Shown here: positions 34,146 to 43,925 of the stretch, in pieces | How the letters are laid out: every line of letters starts with the position of its first letter | How positions within the stretch are numbered: the first letter of the stretch is position 1 | NCBI RefSeq assembly: GCF_041679265.1 | Contig: NZ_JBGFSM010000012.1 | Coordinates: 62,001 to 126,000, forward strand | Reading direction: 5' to 3' | DNA length: 64,000 nucleotides | Origin: Autumnicola sp041679265 | GTDB lineage: Bacteria > Bacteroidota > Bacteroidia > Flavobacteriales > Flavobacteriaceae | Made by a program: the position numbers and the translations under genes | Notes under the pieces: generated by a model | The model's database searches: none | What the model saw: only the letters and a program-made list of their open reading frames with translations | Told to the model about the DNA's origin: nothing

Positions 34146-35279
34146 ATGCAATATTGGAGAGTTCTGGGAGTTTTAGTGGTATTTCTAGTTACAGGCTGCT
34201 CCCAGCTGAATAAAGCTTCAGATTATATTACCAATCCATCGGCCAAAGCCATTTACAAAAGGGATCTAAATGTTTCAGATACCCTGTTCAGCCTTTGGGA
34301 AAATCAGGTAGAGCTCGCACTTAACGATAGTGTACAGGTAGAGGTTCCTTACGCGGAAAAAGGGGTTTTTCTGCCCCGTACTTTCCCGGTTTATTCCTAT
34401 GAAATTGGTCTTTCCCCTGGAGAACTTTTTACCTTCGAGGTAAAAACAGATTCTATTAAAGACCTGGTTTTTATTGATATTTATAGAAAAGCCGGGGATA
34501 GCCTTTCCCGCTATATCAAGGTGGAAAGTGCAGACTTTGGAAAAAAAGCAATACATTTTGAAGCTCCATCAAAAGGAGAATATAAAGTAGTTCTGCAACC
34601 AGCCATCGAAGCAAACTCTGCATTTTTGCTAAAAATGATTAAAACCCCGGTTTATCTTTTCCCTGTTGCCTCTGGCAGCAATTCTTCCATACAGAGTTTC
34701 TGGGGAGATCAAAGGGATGGCGGTGCACGCAGCCATGAAGGAATAGATATTTTTGCAAAACGGGGGACACCCGTGCTGGCAGCTACTTCAGGAAGGGTTA
34801 CCTATACCGGTGAAAAAGGGCTTGGCGGCAAACAGGTCTGGCTAAGGGACAGCCGCAGACGCCAATCGCTTTATTACGCCCATTTAGACAGTATAAAACC
34901 TTTAGCGGCAACTGTAAATGCAGGGGACACGCTGGGGTTTGTTGGCAATACAGGAAATGCGCGAACTACTCCCCCACATCTTCATTTTGGGATTTACCGA
35001 AATTTTGAGGGTGCTATCAATCCTATGAACTATGTATTTCAGCCAAAAAAATTAGAGGAAGACGAATTCCTTACTTCTGCCATTCCGCATAAAACACTTA
35101 CCAAAGCAGTGCAGGCAAATTTGCGCAATAAGCCTACCACCTCAAATTCTAGGATTATTGGCTCCTCCAAAGCCAGCGATACGCTCCAGATTTTGGGTAA
35201 ATCAGAGGACTGGTACCACGTAAGGACATCGCAAAAAAAGGCTTCTTTTATACATCAAAGCCTGGTAACACCAATTTAA
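34146..35279 (+). CDS. M23-family (LytM) peptidase lipoprotein with C-terminal SH3-like domain
   Basis: The 377-residue protein has a lipoprotein signal with Cys18 (FLVTGCSQ) and a beta-rich N-terminal domain. The LytM zinc site is built from RSHEGIDIF (His and Asp) and the HLHFG motif. An SH3-like domain lies near residues 315-375 (ANLRNKPTTSNSRIIG). It should cleave peptidoglycan cross-bridges at the outer cell surface or in the periplasm. The coding end abuts the convergent aldo/keto reductase gene with one base between. Confidence 0.92.
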   Translation: MQYWRVLGVLVVFLVTGCSQLNKASDYITNPSAKAIYKRDLNVSDTLFSLWENQVELALNDSVQVEVPYAEKGVFLPRTFPVYSYEIGLSPGELFTFEVKTDSIKDLVFIDIYRKAGDSLSRYIKVESADFGKKAIHFEAPSKGEYKVVLQPAIEANSAFLLKMIKTPVYLFPVASGSNSSIQSFWGDQRDGGARSHEGIDIFAKRGTPVLAATSGRVTYTGEKGLGGKQVWLRDSRRRQSLYYAHLDSIKPLAATVNAGDTLGFVGNTGNARTTPPHLHFGIYRNFEGAINPMNYVFQPKKLEEDEFLTSAIPHKTLTKAVQANLRNKPTTSNSRIIGSSKASDTLQILGKSEDWYHVRTSQKKASFIHQSLVTPI

Positions 35280-35280
35280 T

Positions 35281-36315
35281 TTATGGCGCAGGATTGGGAA
35301 TTGCCTCCTGCACTTCATCAATTTCCCTTAGAATTTCTTCGGAAAGTTCTATGTTGATGCTTTCGATATTTTCAGAGAGCTGCTCCATAGTGGTTGCTCC
35401 AATAATATTACTGGTTACAAATGGCTGCTGATTTACAAAAGCCAATGCAAGGTGCGTAAGGCTAATGTCGTACTTTACTGCAATTTCCTTATAAGCCCTG
35501 GTCGCTTGAACTGCCTGTTCTCCTGAATATCTTCTATACTGCGGAAAAAGACCCAGCCTTGAATTCTCCTTAATTCCGTTGAGATGTTTACCCGTTAAAG
35601 TTCCCATTCCCAACGGCGAATAAGGCAAGAGCCCCACATTTTCCCGATGAAGAATTTCTGTAAGCCCAATTTCATCCTTACGATTTAAAAGGTTGTAAGG
35701 ATTTTGCACAGTCACCACTCGTGGAAGATCATTTTTCCCACTTTCTTCGAGAAATCGCATAAGACCATAGGCAGTTTCATTAGAAAGCCCGATATGGCGA
35801 ATTTTTCCTGCTTTTACCATTTCTTCCAGGTGTTGCAGTACTTCTTTAAAATTATCTTCCCATTCCTCTTCCTCGTGTTGGTAACCTCTTTTCCCAAAAA
35901 AGTTGGTTTGCCGCTCCGGCCAATGTAGCTGATAAAGATCCAAATAATCGGTTTGCAGGCGCTTTAAACTTTTATCAAGCGCATCCTGGATCGCTTCCTT
36001 ATGATAGCCAAGATTTGGCCTAATATGCGATACCATTTCTGCAGGTCCGGCTACTTTTGAAGCCAATACAATCTCTTCCCTCTTCCCGGTTTTCTTCAAC
36101 CAGGTCCCTATTATTTCCTCTGTTCTTCCCTGGGTTTTAGCATTGGCGGGAACAGGATACATCTCTGCGGCATCAAGGAAGTTTATTCCCCTTTCCAGCG
36201 CATATTCTATTTGTGCATGCCCTTCAGCCTCGGTGTTCTGCTCTCCCCAGGTCATGGTGCCCAGGCAGATTTTACTCACTTTTATATCTGTAGTTGGTAT
36301 TTTTGTATATTTCAT
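35281..36315 (-). CDS. Aldo/keto reductase (Tas-like)
   Basis: A 344-residue AKR with the complete catalytic tetrad: Asp48 and Tyr53 (NFLDAAEMYP), Lys87 (LASKV) and His131 (YQLHWPERQ). The N-terminal KICLGTMTWGEQN and the pattern around the tetrad resemble E. coli Tas. It should reduce carbonyls with NADPH; the natural substrate is unknown. Confidence 0.93.
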   Translation of the reverse strand: MKYTKIPTTDIKVSKICLGTMTWGEQNTEAEGHAQIEYALERGINFLDAAEMYPVPANAKTQGRTEEIIGTWLKKTGKREEIVLASKVAGPAEMVSHIRPNLGYHKEAIQDALDKSLKRLQTDYLDLYQLHWPERQTNFFGKRGYQHEEEEWEDNFKEVLQHLEEMVKAGKIRHIGLSNETAYGLMRFLEESGKNDLPRVVTVQNPYNLLNRKDEIGLTEILHRENVGLLPYSPLGMGTLTGKHLNGIKENSRLGLFPQYRRYSGEQAVQATRAYKEIAVKYDISLTHLALAFVNQQPFVTSNIIGATTMEQLSENIESINIELSEEILREIDEVQEAIPNPAP

Positions 36316-36414
36316 GTGGTGCTTTTTTTTCTGAAAACTTTCCGGGTCATTTATTACACTTCATAAAGTTTCTCAACTTTAAATTAATCCGGCTCCGCTA
36401 TTTTCAAAATGAAA

Positions 36415-36441
36415 CCTACAAGGTTTTGAAAACCTTGCAGG
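36415..36441. repeat. 27-base palindrome downstream of the OmpA-like gene
   Basis: CCTACAAGGTTTT and AAAACCTTGCAGG flank a central G, pairing over 12 of 13 positions (one A-C mismatch). It lies 22 bases past the stop of the OmpA-like gene and could act as a terminator-like or REP-like hairpin. I recall similar AAGGTTTTxAAAACCTT palindromes scattered in flavobacterial intergenic DNA. Confidence 0.65.
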
Positions 36442-36462
36442 ATAGCCTCTTTAAATTTATTA

Positions 36463-37437
36463 CTATTCAGTTTCGTTCAAAAGCTTGGTAATCTCATCCA
36501 GTTTAGGAGTGAGAATCACTTCAATTCTTCTGTTTTTTGCCCTGCCTTCGGCAGTTTCGTTTGTAGCGACGGGGGCATATTCTCCTCTTCCCGCAGCAGT
36601 GAGGTTTTGAGGGTCTATACTATTATTTTCTTTTAAAATCTGCACAATTGCTGTTGCCCTTTTGGTTGATAAATCCCAGTTATCTTTTAAAGGGCCGCTG
36701 CCACCGTAAGGCACATTATCGGTATGTCCTTCAATTAGCACGGCAATATCTGGGTTTTGGGCCAGTACCTGCCCCAGCTGCTGCACGGCTTTCCTACCTT
36801 CGGCATTCACCGCCCAGCTACCGGAATCGAAAAGCAGTTTGTTTTCCATAGAAACATAAACCTTCCCATTACGCTGCTCTACGGTAAGGCCTTTCCCTTC
36901 AAAATTAGTAAGCGCTTTCGAAATTGCATCTTTCAGCGCGTTCATCTTAGCATCTTTTGCCGCGATAAGAGCTTCCAGCTCATCCACCCGCCTGGAGCGG
37001 GCCTGTAAATCCTTCTGAAGTTTTTCAAGACGAATTTGCTCAGCCGCCAGTGCACTTTCCTTCTCCTCCAGCTGCGCGAGCAGCTCCCGGTTTTGGCGGG
37101 AATTTTCTGCAATGGCCGCAGAACTGTTTTGCTCCAGGGCATCATAAGAATTTTTCAAATTTTCATATTTGGAAGTAAGGCCGGAAAGTTTTTCGGCTAA
37201 ATTTTCACGCTCAGCAGAAAGTTGTTCATATTCTTTCTGAAGACTTTCATACTCTGCCTGCATTTTTTCATAATCTCTTATCTGCGCTGCCATTTCCCTA
37301 TTTTCACGGGTAAGTTCAGCATGCTTGCTTTCCAGTTCGTCATAAACTTTGGAAGATACACAAGACTGTAACGTTAAAGTTAGCGTTGCTAATAGAAAGA
37401 AGGATTTTTTAACCATCATTTTAAATATTTTATTCAA
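36463..37437 (-). CDS. OmpA-family lipoprotein with long coiled coil
   Basis: A 324-residue protein with a lipoprotein signal (Cys26 in LTLQSCVSS), a coiled coil over about residues 32-165 rich in Glu/Leu/Ala heptads, and a C-terminal OmpA/MotB peptidoglycan-binding domain (LIEGHTDNVPYGG, LSTKRATAIVQIL, NRRIEVIL). It would tether the outer membrane to peptidoglycan. ATG codons at residues 7 and 8 are alternative starts. It overlaps the end of the exonuclease III gene by eight bases. Confidence 0.9.
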   Translation of the reverse strand: MNKIFKMMVKKSFFLLATLTLTLQSCVSSKVYDELESKHAELTRENREMAAQIRDYEKMQAEYESLQKEYEQLSAERENLAEKLSGLTSKYENLKNSYDALEQNSSAAIAENSRQNRELLAQLEEKESALAAEQIRLEKLQKDLQARSRRVDELEALIAAKDAKMNALKDAISKALTNFEGKGLTVEQRNGKVYVSMENKLLFDSGSWAVNAEGRKAVQQLGQVLAQNPDIAVLIEGHTDNVPYGGSGPLKDNWDLSTKRATAIVQILKENNSIDPQNLTAAGRGEYAPVATNETAEGRAKNRRIEVILTPKLDEITKLLNETE

Positions 37438-38191
37438 GTTCTAGTAACACCGGGCAATGATCACTATGATACGCCTCGGGTAAGATAACGGCCCGTTTCA
37501 TTTTTTCCTGCAATGGTTTGGAGACCAAGTTATAATCTATGCGCCATCCTTTATTATTGTTACGTGCGTTTGCCCTATAACTCCACCAGGAATAATGATG
37601 TGGTTCCTCATTAAAATGCCTGAAGGAATCCACAAAACCGCTTTCCATAAAATTGCCAATCCATTCCCGCTCTACAGGCAAAAATCCAGAAACATTCTTA
37701 AGCCGCACAGGATCATGGATATCTATAGCCTGGTGGCAAATATTATAATCTCCGCAAATAACCAGGTTTGGGATTTCTACTTTAAGATCATCAATATATT
37801 GCTGAAAATCGGCCATATATTGCAGTTTATGCTCGAGCCTGTTGATATTGGTTGCTGAAGGAAGGTAAAGGCTCATCACCGAAAAATCCTTAAAATCTGC
37901 CCTGATGTTCCTGCCTTCGTGATCCATGTATTCAATCCCGGTGCCGTAAGCTACGTTTTGGGGTTCAATTTTGCTCAAAATCGCCACTCCGCTGTAACCT
38001 TTCTTAGTAGCGGGATACCAGTAATGATATGGATAACCTGCTTCTTCAAATTCTTCAAGATTAAGCTGTTCCGGCTGCGCCTTTATTTCCTGCAGGCATA
38101 CCACATCTGGATTTGCCTGTTGCAGCCATTCTAAAAAACCTTTTCTTACCGCGGCACGAATGCCATTTACGTTATAAGAAATTATCTTCAT
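37430..38191 (-). CDS. xth: Exodeoxyribonuclease III
   Basis: ExoIII/AP endonuclease of base excision repair, 253 residues. Motifs in order: MKIISYNVNGIRAA, VCLQEIKAQ (metal-binding Glu), the CGDYNICHQ segment with the catalytic Asp and Asn, RIDYNLVS and a final YHSDHCPV (Asp-His pair). Length is normal. Confidence 0.96.
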   Translation of the reverse strand: MKIISYNVNGIRAAVRKGFLEWLQQANPDVVCLQEIKAQPEQLNLEEFEEAGYPYHYWYPATKKGYSGVAILSKIEPQNVAYGTGIEYMDHEGRNIRADFKDFSVMSLYLPSATNINRLEHKLQYMADFQQYIDDLKVEIPNLVICGDYNICHQAIDIHDPVRLKNVSGFLPVEREWIGNFMESGFVDSFRHFNEEPHHYSWWSYRANARNNNKGWRIDYNLVSKPLQEKMKRAVILPEAYHSDHCPVLLELE

Positions 38192-38278
38192 TTAGTAATT
38201 TTTGTGCAAAATTAAAGCTCTCCCGAAGAAATACCAATTTCAGGAGAAAAGCTTATTTTTTTGATTTTACCAGAAGTT

Positions 38279-41260
38279 TTAGCGCACTATAAAGCGTTTT
38301 ACTTTACCTGCTTCCCGGGTGCCTACACGAAGAAGATAAACCCCTCTTGCGGCGTAAGACATATCAAAGGTATAGGTATATGCCTCCCCATTATATTCCA
38401 TCTTGTTTTCCAGCAATTTCTGGCCAAGCATATCGTGAACAGTAATACGCAGCGGCGCTTCAAAATTGGCTTCCAGGCGGGCCCGGTAAATCCTGCTGCC
38501 GCCTTCTTCAGGTGTTGAGCTTATAATTTTTAATTCAGCTTCATCAAGAATAAAATCTTCAATATCCAGAGAGCTGTCGCGAATGTTTACTGAATAGTCG
38601 TGAGTGGTGCCATACTCCATTACCTCACAAGGGGAATTAAGATCGCCTTCGTAAGAAGTATCTCCGGCCCTTATACGCAATAAATGCTGGCCTAAAGCTG
38701 CATCTCCCGGTATAGAAAATTCTTCGGAAACGGGAGCATCTGCCTGAGGTATCACTTTAGAAGTGATCACCCGCTCGTCATCTTCAAAAAATGCATCATC
38801 ATTAAAATCTATCCACATAGAGAACTGCTCGTTCTCCCCTTCAGCAAAAAGAGATTTTACGGTTACGCTGAAGTTGCCCTGTGCGCGATCCAAATCTGCG
38901 GTAAGGCTTATAAAATCTATATAACCATCATCACAGGGAATCCTTTCATTTAAAACATTTTCCAGTTCAAAAGAAAAAATACCATCTCCAAAAGAACAGT
39001 CTGAACCCTCGGGAATACAATTTAAATTGGCGACAGATTTCACCTCCGGATCGTTGGTGGGATCAAAATCATCTTCAAGATGGGTGCTGGCCATCACAAG
39101 ATATCTCCCTGGGGAACCAAGATTTGCTTTCCTGCTAAAGGTATATACTTCATTTTCCCCAACCTCAACAGTTCCCGGAAAAACCTCGGTCACGCTAAAA
39201 TTATCACCAACCTGGTAGGAAACAGGGAAATTTGATTGTGGCTCTCCACCAAAATTCTCGATAGTAATTACCACCTCCTCACTTTCGGTCAGGTCCTGAT
39301 CTGTAATGGGCACATCTATAGAAGTGACCCCAACATCTTTTGGCGGCAGGTTCCTTATTTCGGCCACCAGGGTATCATTATCGGGATTTTCATCATTGGA
39401 AAGACCGGTGGTAAAAGTAACCTGGTAAGACTGCCCTACCACAGAAAAATCTGCTGTTTGAGAAAAAGTAAATTCTGCGGAAGAAGTTGCAGGAAGGCTT
39501 CCGGTAAAAATCTCGGTTACCGTTTCCCCGCCTTCCACGGTGTAACTCACCGTAAACCCGGATTGCGCATTTTCACCAAAATTGCGTATTCTTACCCGGA
39601 TGATTTCAGAATCCCCTAAAGTAGCATCCCGGGGACTAACCAGGGAAATTACCCCAACATCATTTGCGTCATCTGGAGCGATGCGAAATACACCCACCCG
39701 GTTTTTTCGTTGTACGCCTTCAAAATATTCGGCATTATGCCAGAAGGTTACGCCATCTTCAGGATCTACGCTAAGATGGGCATAATCTCCGTAGCGGCTG
39801 TTAGGATCTGGAGAGTCTCCCTCCACAATACTTTGTTCTTCCAGGGTCATCACCCCAAGTTCGTCTTCAGCATATCTCCCGGTATATCGAATAGAAGGAT
39901 AAATAGGGGTTTCAGGACTATCATCAAGGACCGTAAATCCAAGGCCAATATTTCCTTCCTCATCTATACCAATACTCCCACTAAACCTGTCGCTTTTATC
40001 GGGGGCATAAGTTCCTTCCTGGTAAACGCTCCAGGGGCCGTTTTCATTTTGCTGCCTGAGTTCATACCAGCGAATCCCGGCATGTTCTGCCGCGGTGGGA
40101 TCTATATCTACCACAAAATTCATCACTACGGAGTTATGATCCTGAAACCGCCTGTACTGCGTCATATACATCATTGTGGCCTGAAGCGCATCCACATCTG
40201 GCGCGTCTCCCGGCTGGGAAAGGTTGCTAAAGGCGCCTCCGTCGAAAGTAGCTGAAAACGGCGACACCCCTTCTGCCGTACCTATTTCCTGGGATTCTGA
40301 AATTGTTGAAGACGCAGGATTGTTCCAATCCATATTTATAAGCCAGATCTTAAGGTGATCCTGCGCCACTCCTGCCCAGGCATCATCCTGCATAAAGATA
40401 ATAGGAGAATTGCCCCGTGGCGGAGGAATATCTCCAATTGCCTGAAACCCGGCCGGACTGTAAAATCCATTAGTCTCAATACCCGGCAGAGGGAATGAAA
40501 CTATGGCCGCAGTTTCCCCCTGCAGCATTTTATCCCTTTCCACCACATAAAGCACCTGACTTTCTGAGGCGGTATTGGTATTTTTGTTGGTGGTAATGTA
40601 ATAGCCATCACCCCAAACCGAAATTTTAGGATAATCTGGCAGTACCTCGTTTGTTGTAAAACGATAGGTGTACCAGCCGTCATTTAACGGGTCCGGCCCC
40701 TGTGAAACCGCAATTAAAAAGCTTTCAGGCGTATCGCTAAACTGGCTTATAAGGTAACGGTCTGCAAATTCATCATAAACCACAATGGGGTCTCCCAAAA
40801 CTTCATTGGCAAACTCCCCTCCTATACTCGCCAGGGAAGCCGGTTCCATTAACTGGTTTCCGTCTTTATCCCATATAGAAAATGCCGAATTCCAGGCATT
40901 CACATAATGGTTTGGGCCTATAACTCCCGTAGGGTCAGACGGGGTAGACCTTGTAGTAACCGCTTCATAAGATAAAATTGGCTCCTTAGACGGAATATCT
41001 CCCATCTTACTTTGTACTTTTGGATCCCGGGCTTTTGGCAACCCCTTCCCGGGAACTACCTTATTTATCCCCCTGTTTCGCGGATTATAAATTTTAAATT
41101 CTGAAGAAGGCGGGACTAATTTTCCTTTAGAAAGAGACGAAGATGGAACTGCTTTGGCAGAATCTATATATACCGGGCCTGAAATCTCTTTTTTTTGCGC
41201 CCGGGCTTCAGGACTAAAAATAAGAATAAGAGCAAAAAGAATAAAAATATATCTAATCAT
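38279..41260 (-). CDS. Large T9SS-exported protein with CARDB and GEVED domains
   Basis: A 993-residue secreted protein. It has a signal peptide (residues 1-21, ending ARA), a large N-terminal region of about 500 residues with no motif I recognise, two CARDB-like repeats each opening DVGV (near 533-630 and 633-735), a GEVED-like domain (near 745-880, with WIDFNDDAFFEDDE) and a T9SS type A C-terminal sorting domain (from about 920, ending GVYLLRVGTREAGKVKRFIVR with its final residues basic). Such proteins are exported by the type IX system and anchored or released at the cell surface. Function is unknown; adhesion or extracellular degradation is possible. Confidence 0.88.
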   Translation of the reverse strand: MIRYIFILFALILIFSPEARAQKKEISGPVYIDSAKAVPSSSLSKGKLVPPSSEFKIYNPRNRGINKVVPGKGLPKARDPKVQSKMGDIPSKEPILSYEAVTTRSTPSDPTGVIGPNHYVNAWNSAFSIWDKDGNQLMEPASLASIGGEFANEVLGDPIVVYDEFADRYLISQFSDTPESFLIAVSQGPDPLNDGWYTYRFTTNEVLPDYPKISVWGDGYYITTNKNTNTASESQVLYVVERDKMLQGETAAIVSFPLPGIETNGFYSPAGFQAIGDIPPPRGNSPIIFMQDDAWAGVAQDHLKIWLINMDWNNPASSTISESQEIGTAEGVSPFSATFDGGAFSNLSQPGDAPDVDALQATMMYMTQYRRFQDHNSVVMNFVVDIDPTAAEHAGIRWYELRQQNENGPWSVYQEGTYAPDKSDRFSGSIGIDEEGNIGLGFTVLDDSPETPIYPSIRYTGRYAEDELGVMTLEEQSIVEGDSPDPNSRYGDYAHLSVDPEDGVTFWHNAEYFEGVQRKNRVGVFRIAPDDANDVGVISLVSPRDATLGDSEIIRVRIRNFGENAQSGFTVSYTVEGGETVTEIFTGSLPATSSAEFTFSQTADFSVVGQSYQVTFTTGLSNDENPDNDTLVAEIRNLPPKDVGVTSIDVPITDQDLTESEEVVITIENFGGEPQSNFPVSYQVGDNFSVTEVFPGTVEVGENEVYTFSRKANLGSPGRYLVMASTHLEDDFDPTNDPEVKSVANLNCIPEGSDCSFGDGIFSFELENVLNERIPCDDGYIDFISLTADLDRAQGNFSVTVKSLFAEGENEQFSMWIDFNDDAFFEDDERVITSKVIPQADAPVSEEFSIPGDAALGQHLLRIRAGDTSYEGDLNSPCEVMEYGTTHDYSVNIRDSSLDIEDFILDEAELKIISSTPEEGGSRIYRARLEANFEAPLRITVHDMLGQKLLENKMEYNGEAYTYTFDMSYAARGVYLLRVGTREAGKVKRFIVR

Positions 41261-41319
41261 AACGGCAGTGTCTTCAAATGCGCCTTAAAAGTAGGTAATC
41301 CTGTTTTATTTTAAACCAA

Positions 41320-41346
41320 AGAGGCAATTAAAAAATAATTGCCTCT
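41320..41346 (-). terminator. Terminator after glyS
   Basis: AGAGGCAATTA (41320-41330) and TAATTGCCTCT (41336-41346) form a perfect 11-bp stem with a 5-base loop, 32 bases past the glyS stop. The following minus-strand bases are T-rich but not a pure T-run. Confidence 0.7.
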
Positions 41347-41378
41347 TATAGGAATATTGCTATAACTATTTGATTTCT

Positions 41379-42917
41379 CTATAGTTTCAGCCAATTTTTA
41401 AAATCGGTTTCTTCCTTTACTATAGTCGCCAATTCAGCAATTTTTACCCTTTTTTGCTCCATAGAATCCCTAAACCTTACGGTCACGGTACGATCCTCCA
41501 TAGAATCGTGATCTACGGTTATACATAGTGGTGTCCCCGCAGCATCCTGCCTGCGATACCTTCTACCAATGGCGTCTTTTTCGTCATACTGCACTTTAAA
41601 ATCCCATTGCAGCTCCTCTACAATTTCCTGGGCCAGCTCCGGTAGGCCGTCTTTTTTCACCAACGGCAAAATTGCGGCTTTTGTTGGCGCAAGTACGGCC
41701 GGCAATTTAAGCACGGTCCTGCTGCTCCCGTCTTCCAGCTCTTCTTCTTTTAATGCTGCGGAAAGTACCGAAAGAAACATACGGTCCAGGCCTATAGAAG
41801 TTTCGATAACATAAGGCACATAATTTTCTTTTAATTCAGGGTCATAAAACCGAAGTTTTTTCCCGGAATGCTCCTCGTGCGCTTTCAAATCAAAATCTGT
41901 ACGGGAATGGATCCCTTCCAACTCTTTAAAGCCAAATGGAAAATCAAATTCTATATCTGCGGCGGCATTGGCATAATGCGCTAATTTATCGTGGTCGTGA
42001 AAACGGTAATTTTCTTCACCAAGGCCAAGAGAATAGTGCCATTTAAGGCGCACTTCCTTCCAGTGCTCATACCATTTTAACTCTTCGCCGGGGCGCACAA
42101 AAAACTGCATTTCCATTTGTTCAAACTCTCTCATCCTGAAGATAAACTGCCGGGCTACAATTTCATTTCTAAAAGCTTTACCAATTTGGGCAATTCCAAA
42201 CGGGATCTTCATACGCCCGGTTTTTTGCACATTCAGGAAATTTACAAATATCCCCTGGGCGGTTTCGGGACGAAGGTATAACTGGGTAGCCGATTCGGCC
42301 GAAGCTCCAAGTTTGGTCCCAAACATCAGGTTAAACTGTCGCACCTCCGTCCAGTTCCTGGACCCGGTATCGGGATCGGCAATTTCCAGTTCTTCTATTA
42401 AAGCTTTTACATCGGCTAAATCTTCATTGGTAAGCGAGCGGCCAAGGCGTTCCAATATCTCCTTCCGCTGGCCTAAATACCGCATCACCCGCGGATTTGT
42501 GGTTGTAAACTGCTCTTCATCAAAATCTTCCCCAAAATGCTTCTGGGCTTTATCGATTTCCTTTTGCGCCTTCTGAAGCAGCTTTTCAGCATAATCTTCT
42601 ACTAAAACATCTGCCCGGTAGCGCCTTTTTGAATCTTTATTGTCTATTAAAGGATCGTTGAAGGCATCCACATGTCCGGAAGCTTTCCAGGTGGTGGGGT
42701 GCATTAAAATAGCCGCATCTATGCCCACTATATTCTGGTGCAGCTGCACCATGCTTTTCCACCAGTAATCCTTGATATTTTTCTTTAATTCGGCGCCGTT
42801 TTGCCCATAATCATAGACCGCGCTCAATCCGTCGTAAATTTCGCTGGACGCAAAAATGTAACCATACTCTTTGGCATGTGAAATTACATTTTTGAATAAA
42901 TCTTCGTTTTTTGCCAT
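41379..42917 (-). CDS. glyS: Glycine--tRNA ligase, dimeric eukaryal/archaeal type
   Basis: A 512-residue class II aminoacyl-tRNA synthetase of the single-chain alpha2 type (glyQS-like), not the alpha2beta2 type. Visible segments are the N-terminal HAKEYGYIFASSEIYDGL, motif 2 FRNEIVARQFIFRMREFEQM, ETSIGLDRMFL (motif 3) and the C-terminal anticodon-binding domain (LAPTKAAILPLVKKDGL). It carries a possible -7 box (TATTTTTG, 42930-42923) only six bases before its ATG. Confidence 0.96.
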   Translation of the reverse strand: MAKNEDLFKNVISHAKEYGYIFASSEIYDGLSAVYDYGQNGAELKKNIKDYWWKSMVQLHQNIVGIDAAILMHPTTWKASGHVDAFNDPLIDNKDSKRRYRADVLVEDYAEKLLQKAQKEIDKAQKHFGEDFDEEQFTTTNPRVMRYLGQRKEILERLGRSLTNEDLADVKALIEELEIADPDTGSRNWTEVRQFNLMFGTKLGASAESATQLYLRPETAQGIFVNFLNVQKTGRMKIPFGIAQIGKAFRNEIVARQFIFRMREFEQMEMQFFVRPGEELKWYEHWKEVRLKWHYSLGLGEENYRFHDHDKLAHYANAAADIEFDFPFGFKELEGIHSRTDFDLKAHEEHSGKKLRFYDPELKENYVPYVIETSIGLDRMFLSVLSAALKEEELEDGSSRTVLKLPAVLAPTKAAILPLVKKDGLPELAQEIVEELQWDFKVQYDEKDAIGRRYRRQDAAGTPLCITVDHDSMEDRTVTVRFRDSMEQKRVKIAELATIVKEETDFKNWLKL

Positions 42918-42924
42918 AGGAGCA

Positions 42925-42961
42925 AAAATAAAAAATCCGCCCTGATATTCATCAAGACGGA
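42925..42961 (-). terminator. Terminator after the coiled-coil protein gene
   Basis: On the minus strand TCCGTCTTGAT (42961-42951) pairs with ATCAGGGCGGA (42946-42936) through 11 pairs (two G-U) around loop GAAT, followed by a T-rich tract. That tract overlaps the possible glyS -7 element. Confidence 0.75.
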
Positions 42962-42980
42962 CTCTATTTTTGAAATTAAA

Positions 42981-43865
42981 TTATCTCAGGCTAAACGTGG
43001 AAGTACCTATTAAATAAGGACCGGAATATACGTAAACCTTATAATCCCCCTCAAGAAGTTTATCTTCATCTGTATTGGCAAGAATACAAACATCCAGCTC
43101 TTCATTCTCATAAAAAACTTTTGATGAGGCACTGTAAACCATCACCCCACCTTCATGTTGCACGGCAATTTTATCTCCTACCAGTTCATTTTCAGGATTA
43201 TAAACCTGGACGTATACGTCTTTCTCCCCAGGCTCGGCAAGATCGTTGGCAGATATCGTGAAACAGGTCCTTATCTGGTCTACCCTTCTCGTACGGTCAT
43301 TTTCAACAATTTTCCCGCTATTCCTAACTATTACCCCCTCACCCTTAAGGCCGGTAATTTGTAACCTGGATGCACGGTTAACTTTATTCGCCAGGCTCTG
43401 GTTGGTATTTTGCAGCGAATCGGACAACCTGGTGCGTGCCTGCAGCTCTGTACTGGTGCTATCCAACGAAGTGGTTAATTGCTGATTTTGAGCACTTAAA
43501 CTATCCACCACTCTAAATAACCTGTCCTTCTCTGCTCTAAGGTTGCCAATTTCCCTTCTAAAACGCGCTATAAGAGCGATATTAGCTTCATTATCCTTTA
43601 CAGAATCCAGAAGCCTGGTAATGCGTTCCCTGGCTTCAACCATATTCTGGTCCATAACCTCGTTTTCTTCTATAGCTTCATCATATTTAATAATAAGATC
43701 ATTCAGTTCATTTTCTATGGCAGTTTTTTCCGTTTGAAGTATCTCCCGGTTTTCTTTTTGTTCATTATAAAAAGATATGGTATAGATGGCTAATGCAATG
43801 AGTGCAACAGCCAATACCGCGGCAAGAATTTTTAAAGCTTTGTTGTTTTTGGTTTCAGTAGCCAT
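42981..43865 (-). CDS. Single-pass membrane protein with long coiled coil, function unknown
   Basis: I do not recognise a named family. The 294-residue protein has a cytoplasmic N-terminus of about ten residues, one membrane helix (residues 11-28), a coiled coil over about 33-170 and a C-terminal beta-rich domain with ITGLKGEGVIVRNSG and DVYVQVYNPENELVG. The topology suggests a coiled-coil stalk holding a beta domain in the periplasm. It is divergent from comF. A strong terminator follows. Confidence 0.75.
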   Translation of the reverse strand: MATETKNNKALKILAAVLAVALIALAIYTISFYNEQKENREILQTEKTAIENELNDLIIKYDEAIEENEVMDQNMVEARERITRLLDSVKDNEANIALIARFRREIGNLRAEKDRLFRVVDSLSAQNQQLTTSLDSTSTELQARTRLSDSLQNTNQSLANKVNRASRLQITGLKGEGVIVRNSGKIVENDRTRRVDQIRTCFTISANDLAEPGEKDVYVQVYNPENELVGDKIAVQHEGGVMVYSASSKVFYENEELDVCILANTDEDKLLEGDYKVYVYSGPYLIGTSTFSLR

Positions 43866-43925
43866 ACAGTTGGATTTAGTTTGTAAATTTAGGTTTTAAC
43901 AAATTAATAAACAATGCATTAACAT

